This document shows positions 43,665 to 53,451 of a stretch of DNA of 64,000 bases, piece by piece (position 1 is the stretch's first letter; every line of letters starts with the position of its first letter). The stretch covers positions 1 to 64,000 of the forward strand of contig CAYJAY010000010.1 of assembly GCA_964368445.1 (NCBI GenBank). Reading direction: 5' to 3'. The position numbers and the translations under genes are program-made. This stretch comes from CAYJAY01 sp964368445 (lineage in GTDB: Bacteria > Bacillota > Clostridia > Oscillospirales > Ruminococcaceae). The notes under the pieces were generated by a model. The model was given only the letters and a program-made list of their open reading frames with translations, had not been told where the DNA came from and searched no databases.

Positions 43665-44849
43665 ATGTTAAACGAACAAGATAACAACCTAATCAAATTG
43701 ACCCACTCAGCAGAAGACCCGTATAAATACTATAATGCGGTTGTTCCACCGGTCTGCTTGACATCGCTTCATGTATATGACACTTTTGAGGAATATGCAA
43801 ACATCGATGCCACAAGACAAGGGGAATATGTATATGGCAGAAGTTCTAACCCAACCGTTTCTATCTTGGAAAGCAAGTTAGCACAACTTGAAAACGGAAA
43901 AAAAGCTTTGGCCTTTTCTTCCGGAATGGCTGCGGCTACTTCGGCGATAATGGCTGTTTGCAAAGCCGGTGACCACATCATATGTTTAAGAGATGTGTAT
44001 CAACCTGTTAAACGGTTTTTAAACAACTATGCCATTCCAAACCTTAACATAACGGTTACATATGTCGAAGGTGTTGACCTTGTGGAGGTCGAGCAAGCGA
44101 TAAAACCAAACACTTCGCTTATAATACTTGAAAGTCCCGCAACATTTGTGTTCACAGTATTCGACATAAAGGCTATCGTTAAAATTGCAAAAAAACATAA
44201 CATTAAAACGTACATAGACAATACATACTGTACACCGTTGTACCAAAACCCTCTCGACCTTGGTGTTGATATAGTTATGCACACGATGTCTAAATACATA
44301 GGTGGCCACAGCGACATAATCGGTGGGGCGTTGGTTTCAAACGATGAACAGCTTATGATAAAAATCGCAACTCAAATACGAGAGTGGTATGGCGGAATAA
44401 TCGGCCCTATGGAAGGTTGGCTTGCGATGAGGGGACTTAGAACGTTAAGTGTCAGAGTTGAACAACATTACAAAAATGCAATGGCGGTCGCAACCTATCT
44501 TGAAAACCACTCAAAGGTTAAAAAGGTTAACTACACCGGTCTAGCCTCCCACCCACAAGCAGAGCTGATCAAAAATCAGCAGTCGGGACACACGGGGCTT
44601 ATGAGTTTCGAACTCGATGCGGCACCGGAAAAAGCTGTTGAACTTATCAACAACATGAAATTATTTGGAAAAGGATGTTCATGGGGCGGCTTTGAAAGCC
44701 TCGCTCTTTGTCCTTTATATAACGCAGACAATGAAGAACTTGAGTTCTTAAACTTGAAGGAAAGCAGAGGGCTCATCCGAATTCATTGCGGACTAGAGGG
44801 CGAAAACAACCTTTTACAAGATTTAGAAAATGCATTTGCAAAAATTTAA
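43665..44849 (+). CDS. PLP-dependent trans-sulfuration-family enzyme
   Basis: 394 residues of the cystathionine gamma-synthase/gamma-lyase/methionine gamma-lyase family. YGRSSNPT, FSSGMAA, Asp185 in YIDNTYCTP and the PLP lysine 210 in TMSKYIGGHSD are present, and the C-terminal domain ends RIHCGLE. The exact reaction (beta- or gamma-elimination or replacement) cannot be read. It leads a unit with a CUT1 sugar transporter, an odd partner for a sulfur amino-acid enzyme. The ATG lies about 7 nt after GGGG. Confidence 0.85.
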   Translation: MLNEQDNNLIKLTHSAEDPYKYYNAVVPPVCLTSLHVYDTFEEYANIDATRQGEYVYGRSSNPTVSILESKLAQLENGKKALAFSSGMAAATSAIMAVCKAGDHIICLRDVYQPVKRFLNNYAIPNLNITVTYVEGVDLVEVEQAIKPNTSLIILESPATFVFTVFDIKAIVKIAKKHNIKTYIDNTYCTPLYQNPLDLGVDIVMHTMSKYIGGHSDIIGGALVSNDEQLMIKIATQIREWYGGIIGPMEGWLAMRGLRTLSVRVEQHYKNAMAVATYLENHSKVKKVNYTGLASHPQAELIKNQQSGHTGLMSFELDAAPEKAVELINNMKLFGKGCSWGGFESLALCPLYNADNEELEFLNLKESRGLIRIHCGLEGENNLLQDLENAFAKI

Positions 44850-44869
44850 AAAAACGAAAGAGGAAAATC

Positions 44870-46237
44870 ATGAAAAAGAAATTGCTTAGTTTAACACTCG
44901 TGCTGGTAATGGTAGTTTCGTTATTCACAGCTTGCGGAGCTCCCACAACCGAACCCGAAACTTCGGGAGAACAAGAAACGGCAACCGCGGAACCGATTAG
45001 ATTTTTAGATGTTTCGCCAAGCCCCGCTCGTCAAGAATATTTCGAAACCACCTTCGCAGCTTTTGAAGCCGAAACCGGAATTGAAGTTATGTATGAAAGC
45101 GTTCCTTGGGACGACGCAGCAAACAGACTAACAGTTCTCGGCGCTTCTGGTCAACTTCCCGATGTTATGAACGTTTGGGCAGGTTGGCTTGGACAGTTCA
45201 CCTCGGCCGGTTGGGTAGCGCCGCTTGATGATTACATCGGCGACTCAAGAAGCGAATTCACCGATCTTATAACAAACGTTATATGGAAATCGGAACAAGA
45301 ACTCTATGGCGCAACATACACAGTTCCGGACGGCGTTATGGTTAAAGGCGTTTTTGTTCGTGAAGATTGGGCGAAAGAAGCAGGATATGAACTAGACCCC
45401 GACGCAGGCTGGACATATGAAGAATATTTTGAATTTGTCGAAGCAATGACAGACGAAGAACAAAGACGTTACGGAACATCATATAGGGGCGCTAGAGGCG
45501 CATTCGATCCTATCATGGTTCACCTTCAAGGTTACACAGGCGGAAGAATGTATGACGACGAAGGAAACATTTTAATCGACAGCCCCGAAGCTCTTGAAGC
45601 TTTTGAAAGATGGACAGGCCTATATCTCGACGGACACGCTCCCCAAGATTCAGTTAACTGGGGATTCACCGAGATGGTTGACAACTTCACAGGCGGTTTG
45701 ACAGCAACGCTCATCAACGACTCGGAAGTTGCCCCCACATGCGAAGCAAACATGCAACCGGAACAATGGACAGTTATGCCCATGCCGACAAGCCCGGACG
45801 GAAAAATCTACAACACAGTTAACAGCCCATATTCGTACAGCATTTCGGAACAAAGCACAAACAAAGATGCCGCATGGCAGCTAATCGAGTTCTTAACTCG
45901 TCCCGAAATCAACATCGAATACTGCAAAATGAGCGGACTTATCCCTGTTAAAAAAGACGTTGCAGATGACCCAACATACGGTGAAGACGGACCTTACAGC
46001 GCATTTGTTAAACAACTTCAAAATCCCAACCTTGTTGTTCCAACATCGTTCGGACCGTTTGATTACACAGACATGCACCAAGGCATGATGCACGAAGAAG
46101 TCCAAAAATATCTTCTTGGTCAACAAGATTCCGAAACATCACTTACAAACATCACAAACGAACTTGAAGCTCGCATGATTGCATACCTTGCCGAAAACGA
46201 AGGCGCAATGGTAGAAACTCCTAAAGCTATCTCATAA
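44870..46237 (+). CDS. CUT1 ABC transporter sugar-binding lipoprotein
   Basis: 455 residues. The signal peptide has a lipobox (VVSLFTACG); a Thr/Glu-rich linker precedes an extracellular solute-binding protein family 1 domain (FAAFEAETGIEVMYESVPWDDAANRL, PDVMNVWAGWLGQFTSAGWVAPLDDY, INDSEVAPTCEANM). The sugar is not inferable. The ATG at 44870 follows AAAGAGG; a 28-codon in-frame extension overlaps the PLP gene and lacks a site. The gene starts 20 bp after the PLP enzyme. Confidence 0.92.
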   Translation: MKKKLLSLTLVLVMVVSLFTACGAPTTEPETSGEQETATAEPIRFLDVSPSPARQEYFETTFAAFEAETGIEVMYESVPWDDAANRLTVLGASGQLPDVMNVWAGWLGQFTSAGWVAPLDDYIGDSRSEFTDLITNVIWKSEQELYGATYTVPDGVMVKGVFVREDWAKEAGYELDPDAGWTYEEYFEFVEAMTDEEQRRYGTSYRGARGAFDPIMVHLQGYTGGRMYDDEGNILIDSPEALEAFERWTGLYLDGHAPQDSVNWGFTEMVDNFTGGLTATLINDSEVAPTCEANMQPEQWTVMPMPTSPDGKIYNTVNSPYSYSISEQSTNKDAAWQLIEFLTRPEINIEYCKMSGLIPVKKDVADDPTYGEDGPYSAFVKQLQNPNLVVPTSFGPFDYTDMHQGMMHEEVQKYLLGQQDSETSLTNITNELEARMIAYLAENEGAMVETPKAIS

Positions 46238-46254
46238 TCACCTTTTATAGATCT

Positions 46255-46290
46255 ATTTGAGGAATAACTCTTGTGGGTTATTCCTCAAAT
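46255..46290 (+). other. intercistronic stem-loop after the binding-protein gene
   Basis: A 14-bp perfect stem (46255-46268 with 46277-46290) without a U-tract, between binding protein and permease genes. It is the usual place for an element that raises binding protein over permease. Confidence 0.75.
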
Positions 46291-46354
46291 ACTATAATAT
46301 ATTTCAGTCCACTGTATTTAAATTGACTTCAACAAAAAAAGGAATTCGTGTAGT

Positions 46355-47266
46355 ATGAAAAACAGAAAAACACTTAACAAGAATAAGACGAATTTTGAAC
46401 CGTATTTATTTTTATTACCGACTGTGTTATTGTTGTTGTTTATGTTTGGCTATCCCCTTATAAACAACTTTATTATGGCTTTTCAAGATTATAAATTAAC
46501 AGCACCGAATGATATTGAATTTAACGGTATCAACAACTTCATCAAACTCTTCACCGACCCAACAACCGATATCGGAATGGTGTTTTGGAATTCTATCGTT
46601 TATGTTGTTGTATCGGTTGTGTGCCAATTTTTATTTGGCATGACGTTAGCACTTGCATTAAAAAAGAAGTTTAGAGGACGCGGTTTATATCAATCGATCG
46701 TGTTTTTGCCGTGGGCATTTTCCGCATTTGTAATTGGTATAATGTTCCGTTGGTCTTTCAACGGTGAATATGGCGTCGTTAATGACATATTGATTAACCT
46801 AGGACTTATCGAAAAACACATTGCGTGGCTTGGAACGCCGGGGCTTTCGCTTTTGGTGGTTATCCTCGCCATGATTTGGATGGGTGTTCCGTTCTTTGCG
46901 ATAATGTATCTTGCGGCACTTCAATCTATTCCGGCGGATATCTATGAAGCTGCCGACATCGATGGTTGTGGAGCGATTAAAAAATTCTTTTCGATAACGC
47001 TTCCCTACATAAAACCAACAATAATAATGACGTTACTTTTAAGAACTATATGGATATTCAATTCGTTCGATTTGATTGTTGTTATAACAAACGGAGGTCC
47101 GGCAAGTAGCTCGCAAACACTTCCGTCATACATGTACACCAGAGCGTTTTCAAGCTATGACTTTGGTTTGGCTTCTGCTCTTGGCGTTATTTTGATGGTT
47201 TCGCTGATTTTATATGCTCTGTTCTTCCTTAAAATAACAAACTATAACAAGGCTGGTGACTTCTAA
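46355..47266 (+). CDS. CUT1 ABC transporter permease (MalF-like)
   Basis: 303 residues, six helices. The N-terminal segment ends in GYPLINNFIMAFQDYKL, and the EAA loop reads EAADIDGCGAIKKFFSITLPYIKPTI. Pairs with the following MalG-like permease; the ATPase subunit is not encoded in this unit and is probably shared (an MsmK/UgpC-type protein elsewhere). Confidence 0.92.
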   Translation: MKNRKTLNKNKTNFEPYLFLLPTVLLLLFMFGYPLINNFIMAFQDYKLTAPNDIEFNGINNFIKLFTDPTTDIGMVFWNSIVYVVVSVVCQFLFGMTLALALKKKFRGRGLYQSIVFLPWAFSAFVIGIMFRWSFNGEYGVVNDILINLGLIEKHIAWLGTPGLSLLVVILAMIWMGVPFFAIMYLAALQSIPADIYEAADIDGCGAIKKFFSITLPYIKPTIIMTLLLRTIWIFNSFDLIVVITNGGPASSSQTLPSYMYTRAFSSYDFGLASALGVILMVSLILYALFFLKITNYNKAGDF

Positions 47267-48108
47267 TGAACAGAAAAACACAAAATATTCTAGTTGGAAC
47301 GTTAAGATTTATAATTCTTGCGGTGTTCCTTTTAATGGTTGTTCTTCCGATATATTGGATGGTCATAACGTCGCTTAAAACAAACCCCGAAATTATAAAT
47401 GCGCACGAGATAACATATTTCCCAAAAGTTTTCACGTTTGAAAACTACGCCTCGCTTTTTGAAATGTTCAACTACAACGAACTGCTTAAAAACAGCGTTA
47501 TCGTGTCTGTTTCAAGTGCGCTTTGCGTAACGTTTCTTTCGATACTTGGCGGCTATGGGTTGGCACGATATAAATTCAAAGGAAAAACATCGGTTTTGAT
47601 TTTTTTCCTGTTAACACAGATGATCCCCGGAATTTTAGTTATCATTCCTCTATACATAATGTTCGCGCAAGTGGGGCTTATAAACACCCATCTTGGACTA
47701 ATTATTTTCTATCTCATCGCCAACTTGCCGTTTTGCGTTATAACGATGCGATCTTTCTTTGAAAGAATACCATATACGTTGGAAGAAGCCGCAAAGGTGG
47801 ACGGTTGCACAAAGTTTCAAAGCCTTTGGAAGATAGTCTTGCCGATAATGCTTCCCGGAATCGTTGCGGTATTCGTGTTTGCGTTTATAGGAGCGTGGAA
47901 CGAACTGATTGCGGGAACCATTTTCATCAGCACCCCGGACATGTGGACAATTCCTGTTGGGCTTAAATCTTTGATAGGTAAGTACAACGTTCAATGGGGC
48001 GTTTTGATGGCGGGTGGTGTTCTAGCACTTTTGCCAACCGCGATTATGTTCGCTTTAATGCAAAGATTTGTTGTCGAAGGGTTGACAGCAGGGGCTGTTA
48101 AAGAGTAG
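47266..48108 (+). CDS. CUT1 ABC transporter permease (MalG-like)
   Basis: 280 residues, six helices. It has VLPIYWMVITSLKTNPEI near the start and the EAA loop EEAAKVDGCTKFQSLWKIVLPIMLPG. The stop of the first permease overlaps its ATG by one base (TAATG), so translation is coupled. No ATPase gene follows. Confidence 0.92.
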   Translation: MNRKTQNILVGTLRFIILAVFLLMVVLPIYWMVITSLKTNPEIINAHEITYFPKVFTFENYASLFEMFNYNELLKNSVIVSVSSALCVTFLSILGGYGLARYKFKGKTSVLIFFLLTQMIPGILVIIPLYIMFAQVGLINTHLGLIIFYLIANLPFCVITMRSFFERIPYTLEEAAKVDGCTKFQSLWKIVLPIMLPGIVAVFVFAFIGAWNELIAGTIFISTPDMWTIPVGLKSLIGKYNVQWGVLMAGGVLALLPTAIMFALMQRFVVEGLTAGAVKE

Positions 48109-48196
48109 AATTAATGTAATTTGAAAAAAGCAGTTCATATGTATTAAAATACGTATTAAAGACGCCGAGGCAAAGCCACATGGTGAATTTATATAA

Positions 48197-48238
48197 TATA
48201 ACTGCCATTTGAAAAGATGGCAGTTATATAGTTGTTTT
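48197..48238 (+). terminator. stem-loop between permease and regulator genes
   Basis: TATAACTGCCAT (48197-48208) pairs with 48217-48228, followed by TAGTTGTTTT. It may partly terminate, lowering expression of the regulator relative to the transporter. Confidence 0.6.
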
Positions 48239-48268
48239 ACCGCATATTGATGGGGAGGGCGAATTAAC

Positions 48269-48973
48269 TTGGTGAATGAATTTAACATTAAACCGGTTGA
48301 AAAAGATTTAATATATTTAAAAATCGCTGACTCGATTTATAATTACATTAAAAACAACAGTATAAACCCTGGGGACAGAATTCCTTCCGAACGGGTTTTG
48401 GCAACACAGTTTAACACGGGCAGAAACTCGGTTCGAGAAGCTTTGAGAATTCTTGAAAATCAAGGCATAATAGAGATTAAGGTTGGGAAAGGTGCGTTTG
48501 TTTCCAACGCTTCGTCGTCCTATTCCCTTTACATCAACTTGATTAAAGTCAACTATGCCGAACTTCTTGAAATTCGTTTGTTTCTAGAAAGACATGTTTT
48601 TAACCTTGCCATCAAAAACATAACCCAACAACATCTCGAAGAGATGGAAGTTCACATGGCAAACATGGAAGCCGCTGCAAGCCAAGGAATCTATTCGACA
48701 GAGGACGACAGAAAATTCCACGGAGTTCTTCTTAAAGCGTGTAAAAACAAGACGTTGTCACAGCTTATAAACAAGATGGCAGATTCTCTCGACGACTATT
48801 CCAACATAGTCACCAATCGAAGCAAGGTTTTTCTTGAAACGATTCCACACCACCGCGAGATCTTAAATGGTTTCAAAAACAAAGACTTAGATTATATCAA
48901 CAAGGCATATCAAAAAATCGAAGAACTTGACATGATAGCGCTTAATTCAATTTCAAACGGCCAACAGGTTTAA
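48269..48973 (+). CDS. FadR-subfamily GntR regulator
   Basis: 234 residues. A GntR winged helix (LIYLKIADSIYNYIKNN, PGDRIPSERVLATQFNTGRNSVREALRILENQGIIEIKVGKGAFV) is followed by an all-helical FCD domain with metal or ligand residues in LLEIRLFLERHVF, DRKFHGVLLKAC and IPHHREILNGF. It starts at TTG 48269, 9 nt after GGGAGGG (a GTG is the next codon). As the last gene of the sugar unit it probably controls it through the GTGGT-N3-ACCAC site at 43594. Confidence 0.9.
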   Translation: MVNEFNIKPVEKDLIYLKIADSIYNYIKNNSINPGDRIPSERVLATQFNTGRNSVREALRILENQGIIEIKVGKGAFVSNASSSYSLYINLIKVNYAELLEIRLFLERHVFNLAIKNITQQHLEEMEVHMANMEAAASQGIYSTEDDRKFHGVLLKACKNKTLSQLINKMADSLDDYSNIVTNRSKVFLETIPHHREILNGFKNKDLDYINKAYQKIEELDMIALNSISNGQQV

Positions 48974-49065
48974 TCTATATTTAACAACTCCTTTCTTGTT
49001 ATACGCGGTTAAAAAACTCGCTACAGTTATATTAAAAACAAGATATCTTGTATCACAATATTTTT

Positions 49066-49093
49066 AACCCCCAGTATTACCGGGGGTTTTTTT
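49066..49093 (+). terminator. terminator of the sugar unit
   Basis: AACCCCC (49066-49072) pairs with GGGGGTT (49082-49088), followed by a T-run. Confidence 0.85.
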
Positions 49094-49120
49094 GTATGGA
49101 TTAAGCTAGCGCTAATGCAC

Positions 49121-49165
49121 AAAAACAGTCGTAGGGGAACTGTCCCTTACGACTGTTTTTTATTT
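49121..49165. terminator. bidirectional terminator, also serving putP
   Basis: An 18-bp stem with one G-T pair (49121-49138 with 49142-49159) and a 3-nt loop, flanked by A and T runs. Confidence 0.9.
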
Positions 49166-49249
49166 AATCTTTTTTTATTTTTTGCGTCGGTCGTTGCCGA
49201 AATAACCTGCACGTGACAACAACTTGTTATCACCACATTCTTTCGATAA

Positions 49250-50746
49250 CTAGACCTTCGCCTCAACCATTCTGTCGAAATCGTCCGTTATCTCTTTGGA
49301 CGGCTCTTTGGTTATTAGCGAAGCGACGACTATCGCAATCGTTGCAAGGATAAACGCCGGAACAAGTTCATACAACCCTGTGTTAGCAAGCGCCGGAATA
49401 TTGACCCAGGCGATGTCGACCGCAAAACCGGTGATCATTCCGGCAGCAGCGCCCGCAAAGTTCATCCTGCGCCAAAACAAGCTTAAAAGCACAACCGGTC
49501 CAAACGACGCGCCAAAGCCACCCCACGCATATTTAACAAGATCCATAATAGAGCTGTTGGGGTCAAGCGCCAAAAATCCGGCAATTATGCCGACAACTAC
49601 TATGCAAACGCGTCCTATTAAGATGTTTGTTTTTTCGGGTAGTTTTTTCTTGAAAACAACGCTTGAGATGTCGTTTGATATAGCGGAACTTACAAGAATA
49701 AGCTGTGAATCGGCGGTTGACATTATCGCCGCAAGAACGGCGGAGATAAGTATACCGGCGATAAACGGAGCAAACGCGAAAACGTCAAACGCTAGTTCGA
49801 TAAAAACGAGTTCCGCAACAGCGGAAGATTCCGCCAAAGCGTCGCCGAGATATTGACGGCCGAACAAACCGATTAAACAAGCAAACGTCAGCGCCAACAC
49901 AACCCAGACAGTTGCAATTCTTCGCGAAATCTTGATGGTTTTTGCGTCTTTTGCCGCCATAAAACGAATTATTACATACGGCATACCAAGATAACCCAAT
50001 CCCCAAGCAAGGTTGCTTATGACCGAAATGGCATCTATCGAATCGCCCGATGCCGTTTGGAAAATGCTTAAAAATCCGCTACCTGCCGCCGCAAGATTTT
50101 CAGAAGAAACCACGGGATCTATCTTTCCGAGTACAAAAAGCGGAACCAAGATAATCGCTATAAGCATCAAGATACCTTGAAAAAGGTCGGTCCAACAAAC
50201 CGCTTTAAACCCACCGAGAAAGGTATATATAATTACTATGACAAGGCTTAATATAACCGCGAACTGATAGTTCATTCCCGGAAAAACAACGGTGAAAAGC
50301 TTTCCTCCGGCGTTTAATCCCGAAGCGAGATACAACGTTATAAACACAAAGATAACAACGCCACAGATAAGTTTAAGTATACCCTTGTCGTCTTTAAAAC
50401 GATTGCTGAAAAATTCCGGAAGGGTTAGCGCGTCCCCCGCTATAAACGAATATTGACGAAGTCTTTTGGCAACCAACAACCAGTTCAAGTATGTTCCAAG
50501 ACCAAGGCCAATAGCAATCCACGTTGCGCTCATGCCCGAAAGATATACCGCGCCGGGAAGCCCTAGGAGCAACCAACTGCTCATGTCGGAAGCTTGCGCC
50601 GAAATGGCGGTTACCCAAGCGTTGTTGGAGCGTTCACCCAAGATGTAGTATGAGAGCGTTTCGGTTCTCTTGAAAAAGAAAAAACCGACAAGCAGTACTA
50701 TCAAGAAATAAACAAAAAATGATAAAGCGACTGCGATGTTTTCCAT
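49250..50746 (-). CDS. putP: sodium/proline symporter
   Basis: A 498-residue sodium:solute symporter with thirteen helices. The first helices carry ALSFFVYFLIVLLVGFFFFKRTETLSYYILGERSNNAWVTAISAQASDMSSWLLLGLPGAVY in short form, i.e. the PutP substrate and Na+ site region (SAQASDMSSWL), with YTFLGGFKAVCWTD and AAIMSTADSQLILVSS later. The start at 50746 follows GGAGG by 5 nt; an ATG four codons upstream contains that site. Single gene. Confidence 0.94.
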   Translation of the reverse strand: MENIAVALSFFVYFLIVLLVGFFFFKRTETLSYYILGERSNNAWVTAISAQASDMSSWLLLGLPGAVYLSGMSATWIAIGLGLGTYLNWLLVAKRLRQYSFIAGDALTLPEFFSNRFKDDKGILKLICGVVIFVFITLYLASGLNAGGKLFTVVFPGMNYQFAVILSLVIVIIYTFLGGFKAVCWTDLFQGILMLIAIILVPLFVLGKIDPVVSSENLAAAGSGFLSIFQTASGDSIDAISVISNLAWGLGYLGMPYVIIRFMAAKDAKTIKISRRIATVWVVLALTFACLIGLFGRQYLGDALAESSAVAELVFIELAFDVFAFAPFIAGILISAVLAAIMSTADSQLILVSSAISNDISSVVFKKKLPEKTNILIGRVCIVVVGIIAGFLALDPNSSIMDLVKYAWGGFGASFGPVVLLSLFWRRMNFAGAAAGMITGFAVDIAWVNIPALANTGLYELVPAFILATIAIVVASLITKEPSKEITDDFDRMVEAKV

Positions 50747-50948
50747 GTTTTCCTCCAAATGTTTTTTAGTACTTTACTATTATAAAGCAAAACATAAAAA
50801 TACACAACATAAAAAAACAAAAAAAGACACTGCACCAAACTTTAGAATGGTAAAACAACGTTAATTTACAACGCTTTTGTCCACACCCCAAATATTTAAA
50901 GCTTGTGTGCTGTGTCTTTTGTTAAATTATTAAACGTTAAACTCGCGT

Positions 50949-51908
50949 TTAAACCCCCGAATTTTTCGCCGCCTTTCTTCGCGCTTGTTTTTTCCTATTT
51001 CGGTCTATCCTTCGATAGAGATATTTCATAGCATCCGAAAGCGTTCCTATCTCGTCGATAAGCCCGACATTAACCGCCTTTGTTCCGTCGAGAACCGTCC
51101 CAACGTCCATCACAAGCTCGCCAGTTTTTAAAAGAAGCTTCTCAAAACTATCGGGTTTTATGTTGCTGTGGTTGGCTATAAAGTTGGTTATCCTGTCCTG
51201 CATCTTTTCAAAATGGAGCATCGTTTGCGGAACACCGAGAACCGTTCCGTTGTGGCGAACGGGGTGGACCGTCATCGTTGCGGACGGCACGATAAACGAC
51301 CTGTTAGAGGACACTGCCAATGGAATTCCAATCGAATGTCCGCCGCCGAGAACTAGCGTGGCGGTCGGTTTTTTCATTCCGGCAATAAGCTCTGCTATTG
51401 CAAGCCCCGCCTCCACGTCGCCCCCCATCGTGTTAAGCACGACAAGAAGCCCTTCGATTTCGGGGTCTTCATCGATCTCTACGATGAGCGGAATTATATG
51501 CTCATACTTTGTTGCTTTTGCGGTAGACGGAAGGTTGTTGTGCCCCTCGACTTGGCCTGCAATCGTTAGACAATGGATAGGATATTCCCCCTTTGTCTTT
51601 TCGACCGCGCCAAAATCTTTGATAAACTCCATCTTGGTGGTGCTGTCGTCCTCTGCCGGCGCGTCGTCCAATGTTTCGTCGGAATTTTGCATATCATACG
51701 GTGTCATAAAAAACTCACGATTATCCAGATAATTTTTATAGTCTTTACGCCTGTTGTACCCGCCATATTGATAATTCGACATCTCGGTACTGTTGTCGTT
51801 TGGATCATAAAAGTTTAAAGTTCCGTTGTTTTGAGCATATCCCCCGTAAACCTTGCTTTTTGCTTTTACATTTTTTCTTTTTGCTTTATTTTTTTTAGCC
51901 GATTTCAT
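50949..51908 (-). CDS. TepA-like protease of the ClpP superfamily
   Basis: 319 residues from the ATG at 51908, after AAGGG. A long charged and Tyr/Asn-rich N-terminal region (to about 110) is followed by a ClpP-like domain: LLVVLNTMGGDVEAGLAIAELI, LVLGGGHSIGIPLAVSSNRSFIVPSATMTVHPVR, which is where TepA carries its serine. TepA is reported in spore-forming Bacillota for secretion and for degrading small acid-soluble spore proteins, which hints at sporulation ability. No signal peptide is seen. Stands alone. Confidence 0.88.
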   Translation of the reverse strand: MKSAKKNKAKRKNVKAKSKVYGGYAQNNGTLNFYDPNDNSTEMSNYQYGGYNRRKDYKNYLDNREFFMTPYDMQNSDETLDDAPAEDDSTTKMEFIKDFGAVEKTKGEYPIHCLTIAGQVEGHNNLPSTAKATKYEHIIPLIVEIDEDPEIEGLLVVLNTMGGDVEAGLAIAELIAGMKKPTATLVLGGGHSIGIPLAVSSNRSFIVPSATMTVHPVRHNGTVLGVPQTMLHFEKMQDRITNFIANHSNIKPDSFEKLLLKTGELVMDVGTVLDGTKAVNVGLIDEIGTLSDAMKYLYRRIDRNRKKQARRKAAKNSGV

Positions 51909-52044
51909 AATTACACAATCCCTTACTTTTATTTTAAAACTTGAATTTATAGGTAGCTGCACCGTTGTGTCTTAATTCAATGCATTTATGAAGATATTAT
52001 GTTCATAAAACAATAATTAATACATAACAAAGAGTGTTAAATTA

Positions 52045-52073
52045 TTGACAAGATTGTTAAAAAACTGTATAAT
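52045..52073 (+). promoter_or_regulatory. consensus sigma-A promoter of the dehydrogenase gene
   Basis: TTGACA (52045-52050), a 17-bp spacer and TATAAT (52068-52073): a full consensus match, so strong constitutive transcription is expected. Confidence 0.9.
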
Positions 52074-52157
52074 TTGTTTAAAATTGATTTTAAGATAACA
52101 TCTTAAAACCCACCGATATCCACAATTTAAAAAACGCAAATGAAAGGTATTAAAAAC

Positions 52158-53318
52158 ATGAGTGACACGATTAAGCAAGCGGTTGAAAAGTTTGAACAGC
52201 TTTTGGTTCAACAACAACAACGACACCAAAAGATGAGCCAAGAAAAAGATTTTATCGATTTTTCCAAACTAGACAAGATTATTATCGGCATATGCGGCGG
52301 CGACGGAATAGGCCCCGCAATAACAAACGTTTCGGCAGATCTTTTGAAAACTATTTTGAAAGACGATGTTGAAAAAGGAAAGATCGAGTTTAAAGAGATC
52401 GACGGCTTGACTATCGAAAACAGAATTGAAAAAAACAAAGCCATTCCGGACGATGTTTTGGAACAGTTAAAACAGTGTCACGTCATACTTAAAGGTCCGA
52501 CAACAACCCCAAGGGCTACCGACGGCGTTCCAAACATCGAAAGCGCAAACGTGGCTATGCGAAAAGAACTTGATCTTTTTGCCAACGTTCGCCCCGTTAA
52601 AGTCGCAAGCGAGGGAATTGATTGGACGTTTTTCCGCGAAAACACCGAAGGCGCCTATGCTTTGGGTTCAAGCGGCGTCGACATCGACGGGCTTTCGGTT
52701 GATTTCACTGTGACGACAGATTGTGGAACAGACAGAATCGCGCGTCTTGCGTTTGATTTTGCAAGAAAAAACAACAAAAAACGCGTTTCGATAGTTACAA
52801 AAGCAAACGTAGTTAAAAAAACCGACGGCAGATTTTTGGGGCTTTGTTATGACATTGCGAAAGAATACCCCGAGATTACAACGGACGACTGGTATATCGA
52901 CATAATGACCGCAAAGCTTGTCGACCAAAAGAGAAGACGTGATTTCGAAGTTATGGTGTTACCCAACCTTTATGGCGACATATTAACCGACGAAGCGGCA
53001 GAGTTTCAAGGCGGAGTTGGAACGGCGGGTTCGGCGAACATCGGAAAACGCTACGCTATGTTCGAGGCTATCCACGGTTCGGCGCCGAGAATGGTTGAAG
53101 AAGGGCGCGACATATACGCCGACCCTTGCTCGATGCTCCGTGCCACCGTCCTTATGCTTAACCATATAGGATATCAACAAGAAGCGCAAAAGCTTGAGAA
53201 AGCGCTTGATATATGCATGTTCACCGAAAAGAAACTAACGATAACCGGAAGAGACACCGGCGCGACAAGCGCACAGTTTGGCGAATATGTCGCAAAAACA
53301 ATGGGCGAAATATATTAA
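52158..53318 (+). CDS. isocitrate/isopropylmalate-family NAD(P)-dependent dehydrogenase
   Basis: A 386-residue decarboxylating dehydrogenase. GGDGIGPAITN near the start, the substrate arginines in NVAMRKELDLFANVRPVKV, FFRENTEGAYALGSSG, KANVVKKTDGRFLG, PNLYGDILTDEAAEFQGGVGTAGSANIG and AIHGSAPR are present. Together these favour isocitrate dehydrogenase, but isopropylmalate or homoisocitrate activity is not excluded. A 45-residue N-terminal extension of coiled-coil type (VEKFEQLLVQQQQRHQKMSQ) precedes the fold. Start from GAAAGG at 52143. Confidence 0.8.
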   Translation: MSDTIKQAVEKFEQLLVQQQQRHQKMSQEKDFIDFSKLDKIIIGICGGDGIGPAITNVSADLLKTILKDDVEKGKIEFKEIDGLTIENRIEKNKAIPDDVLEQLKQCHVILKGPTTTPRATDGVPNIESANVAMRKELDLFANVRPVKVASEGIDWTFFRENTEGAYALGSSGVDIDGLSVDFTVTTDCGTDRIARLAFDFARKNNKKRVSIVTKANVVKKTDGRFLGLCYDIAKEYPEITTDDWYIDIMTAKLVDQKRRRDFEVMVLPNLYGDILTDEAAEFQGGVGTAGSANIGKRYAMFEAIHGSAPRMVEEGRDIYADPCSMLRATVLMLNHIGYQQEAQKLEKALDICMFTEKKLTITGRDTGATSAQFGEYVAKTMGEIY

Positions 53319-53342
53319 AATGTCGCCGGAACGGCACTCCAC

Positions 53343-53421
53343 CATTCCTAATTCCTAATTTCACATTCAAATCTCGCCACGTAAGTGGCGCACCTTAACT
53401 ATTAACTATCAACTATTAACT
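53343..53421. repeat. composite repeat: ATTCCTA array, hairpin C, TTAACTA array
   Basis: ATTCCTA units (53343-53362), CGCCAC-gtaa-GTGGCG with GCACC (53369-53394) and TTAACTA-type units (53395-53421). It fills the space between the dehydrogenase gene and rex. Confidence 0.85.
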
Positions 53422-53451
53422 CCACATACCGATATTATTAAGGAGGCTACA

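Noticed and set aside
50819..50921. long stem-loop between putP and the TepA-like gene
   Set aside because: The AAAAGACAC and GTGTCTTTT arms are only 9 bp and nearly 90 bp apart; too weak to call a terminator or repeat.
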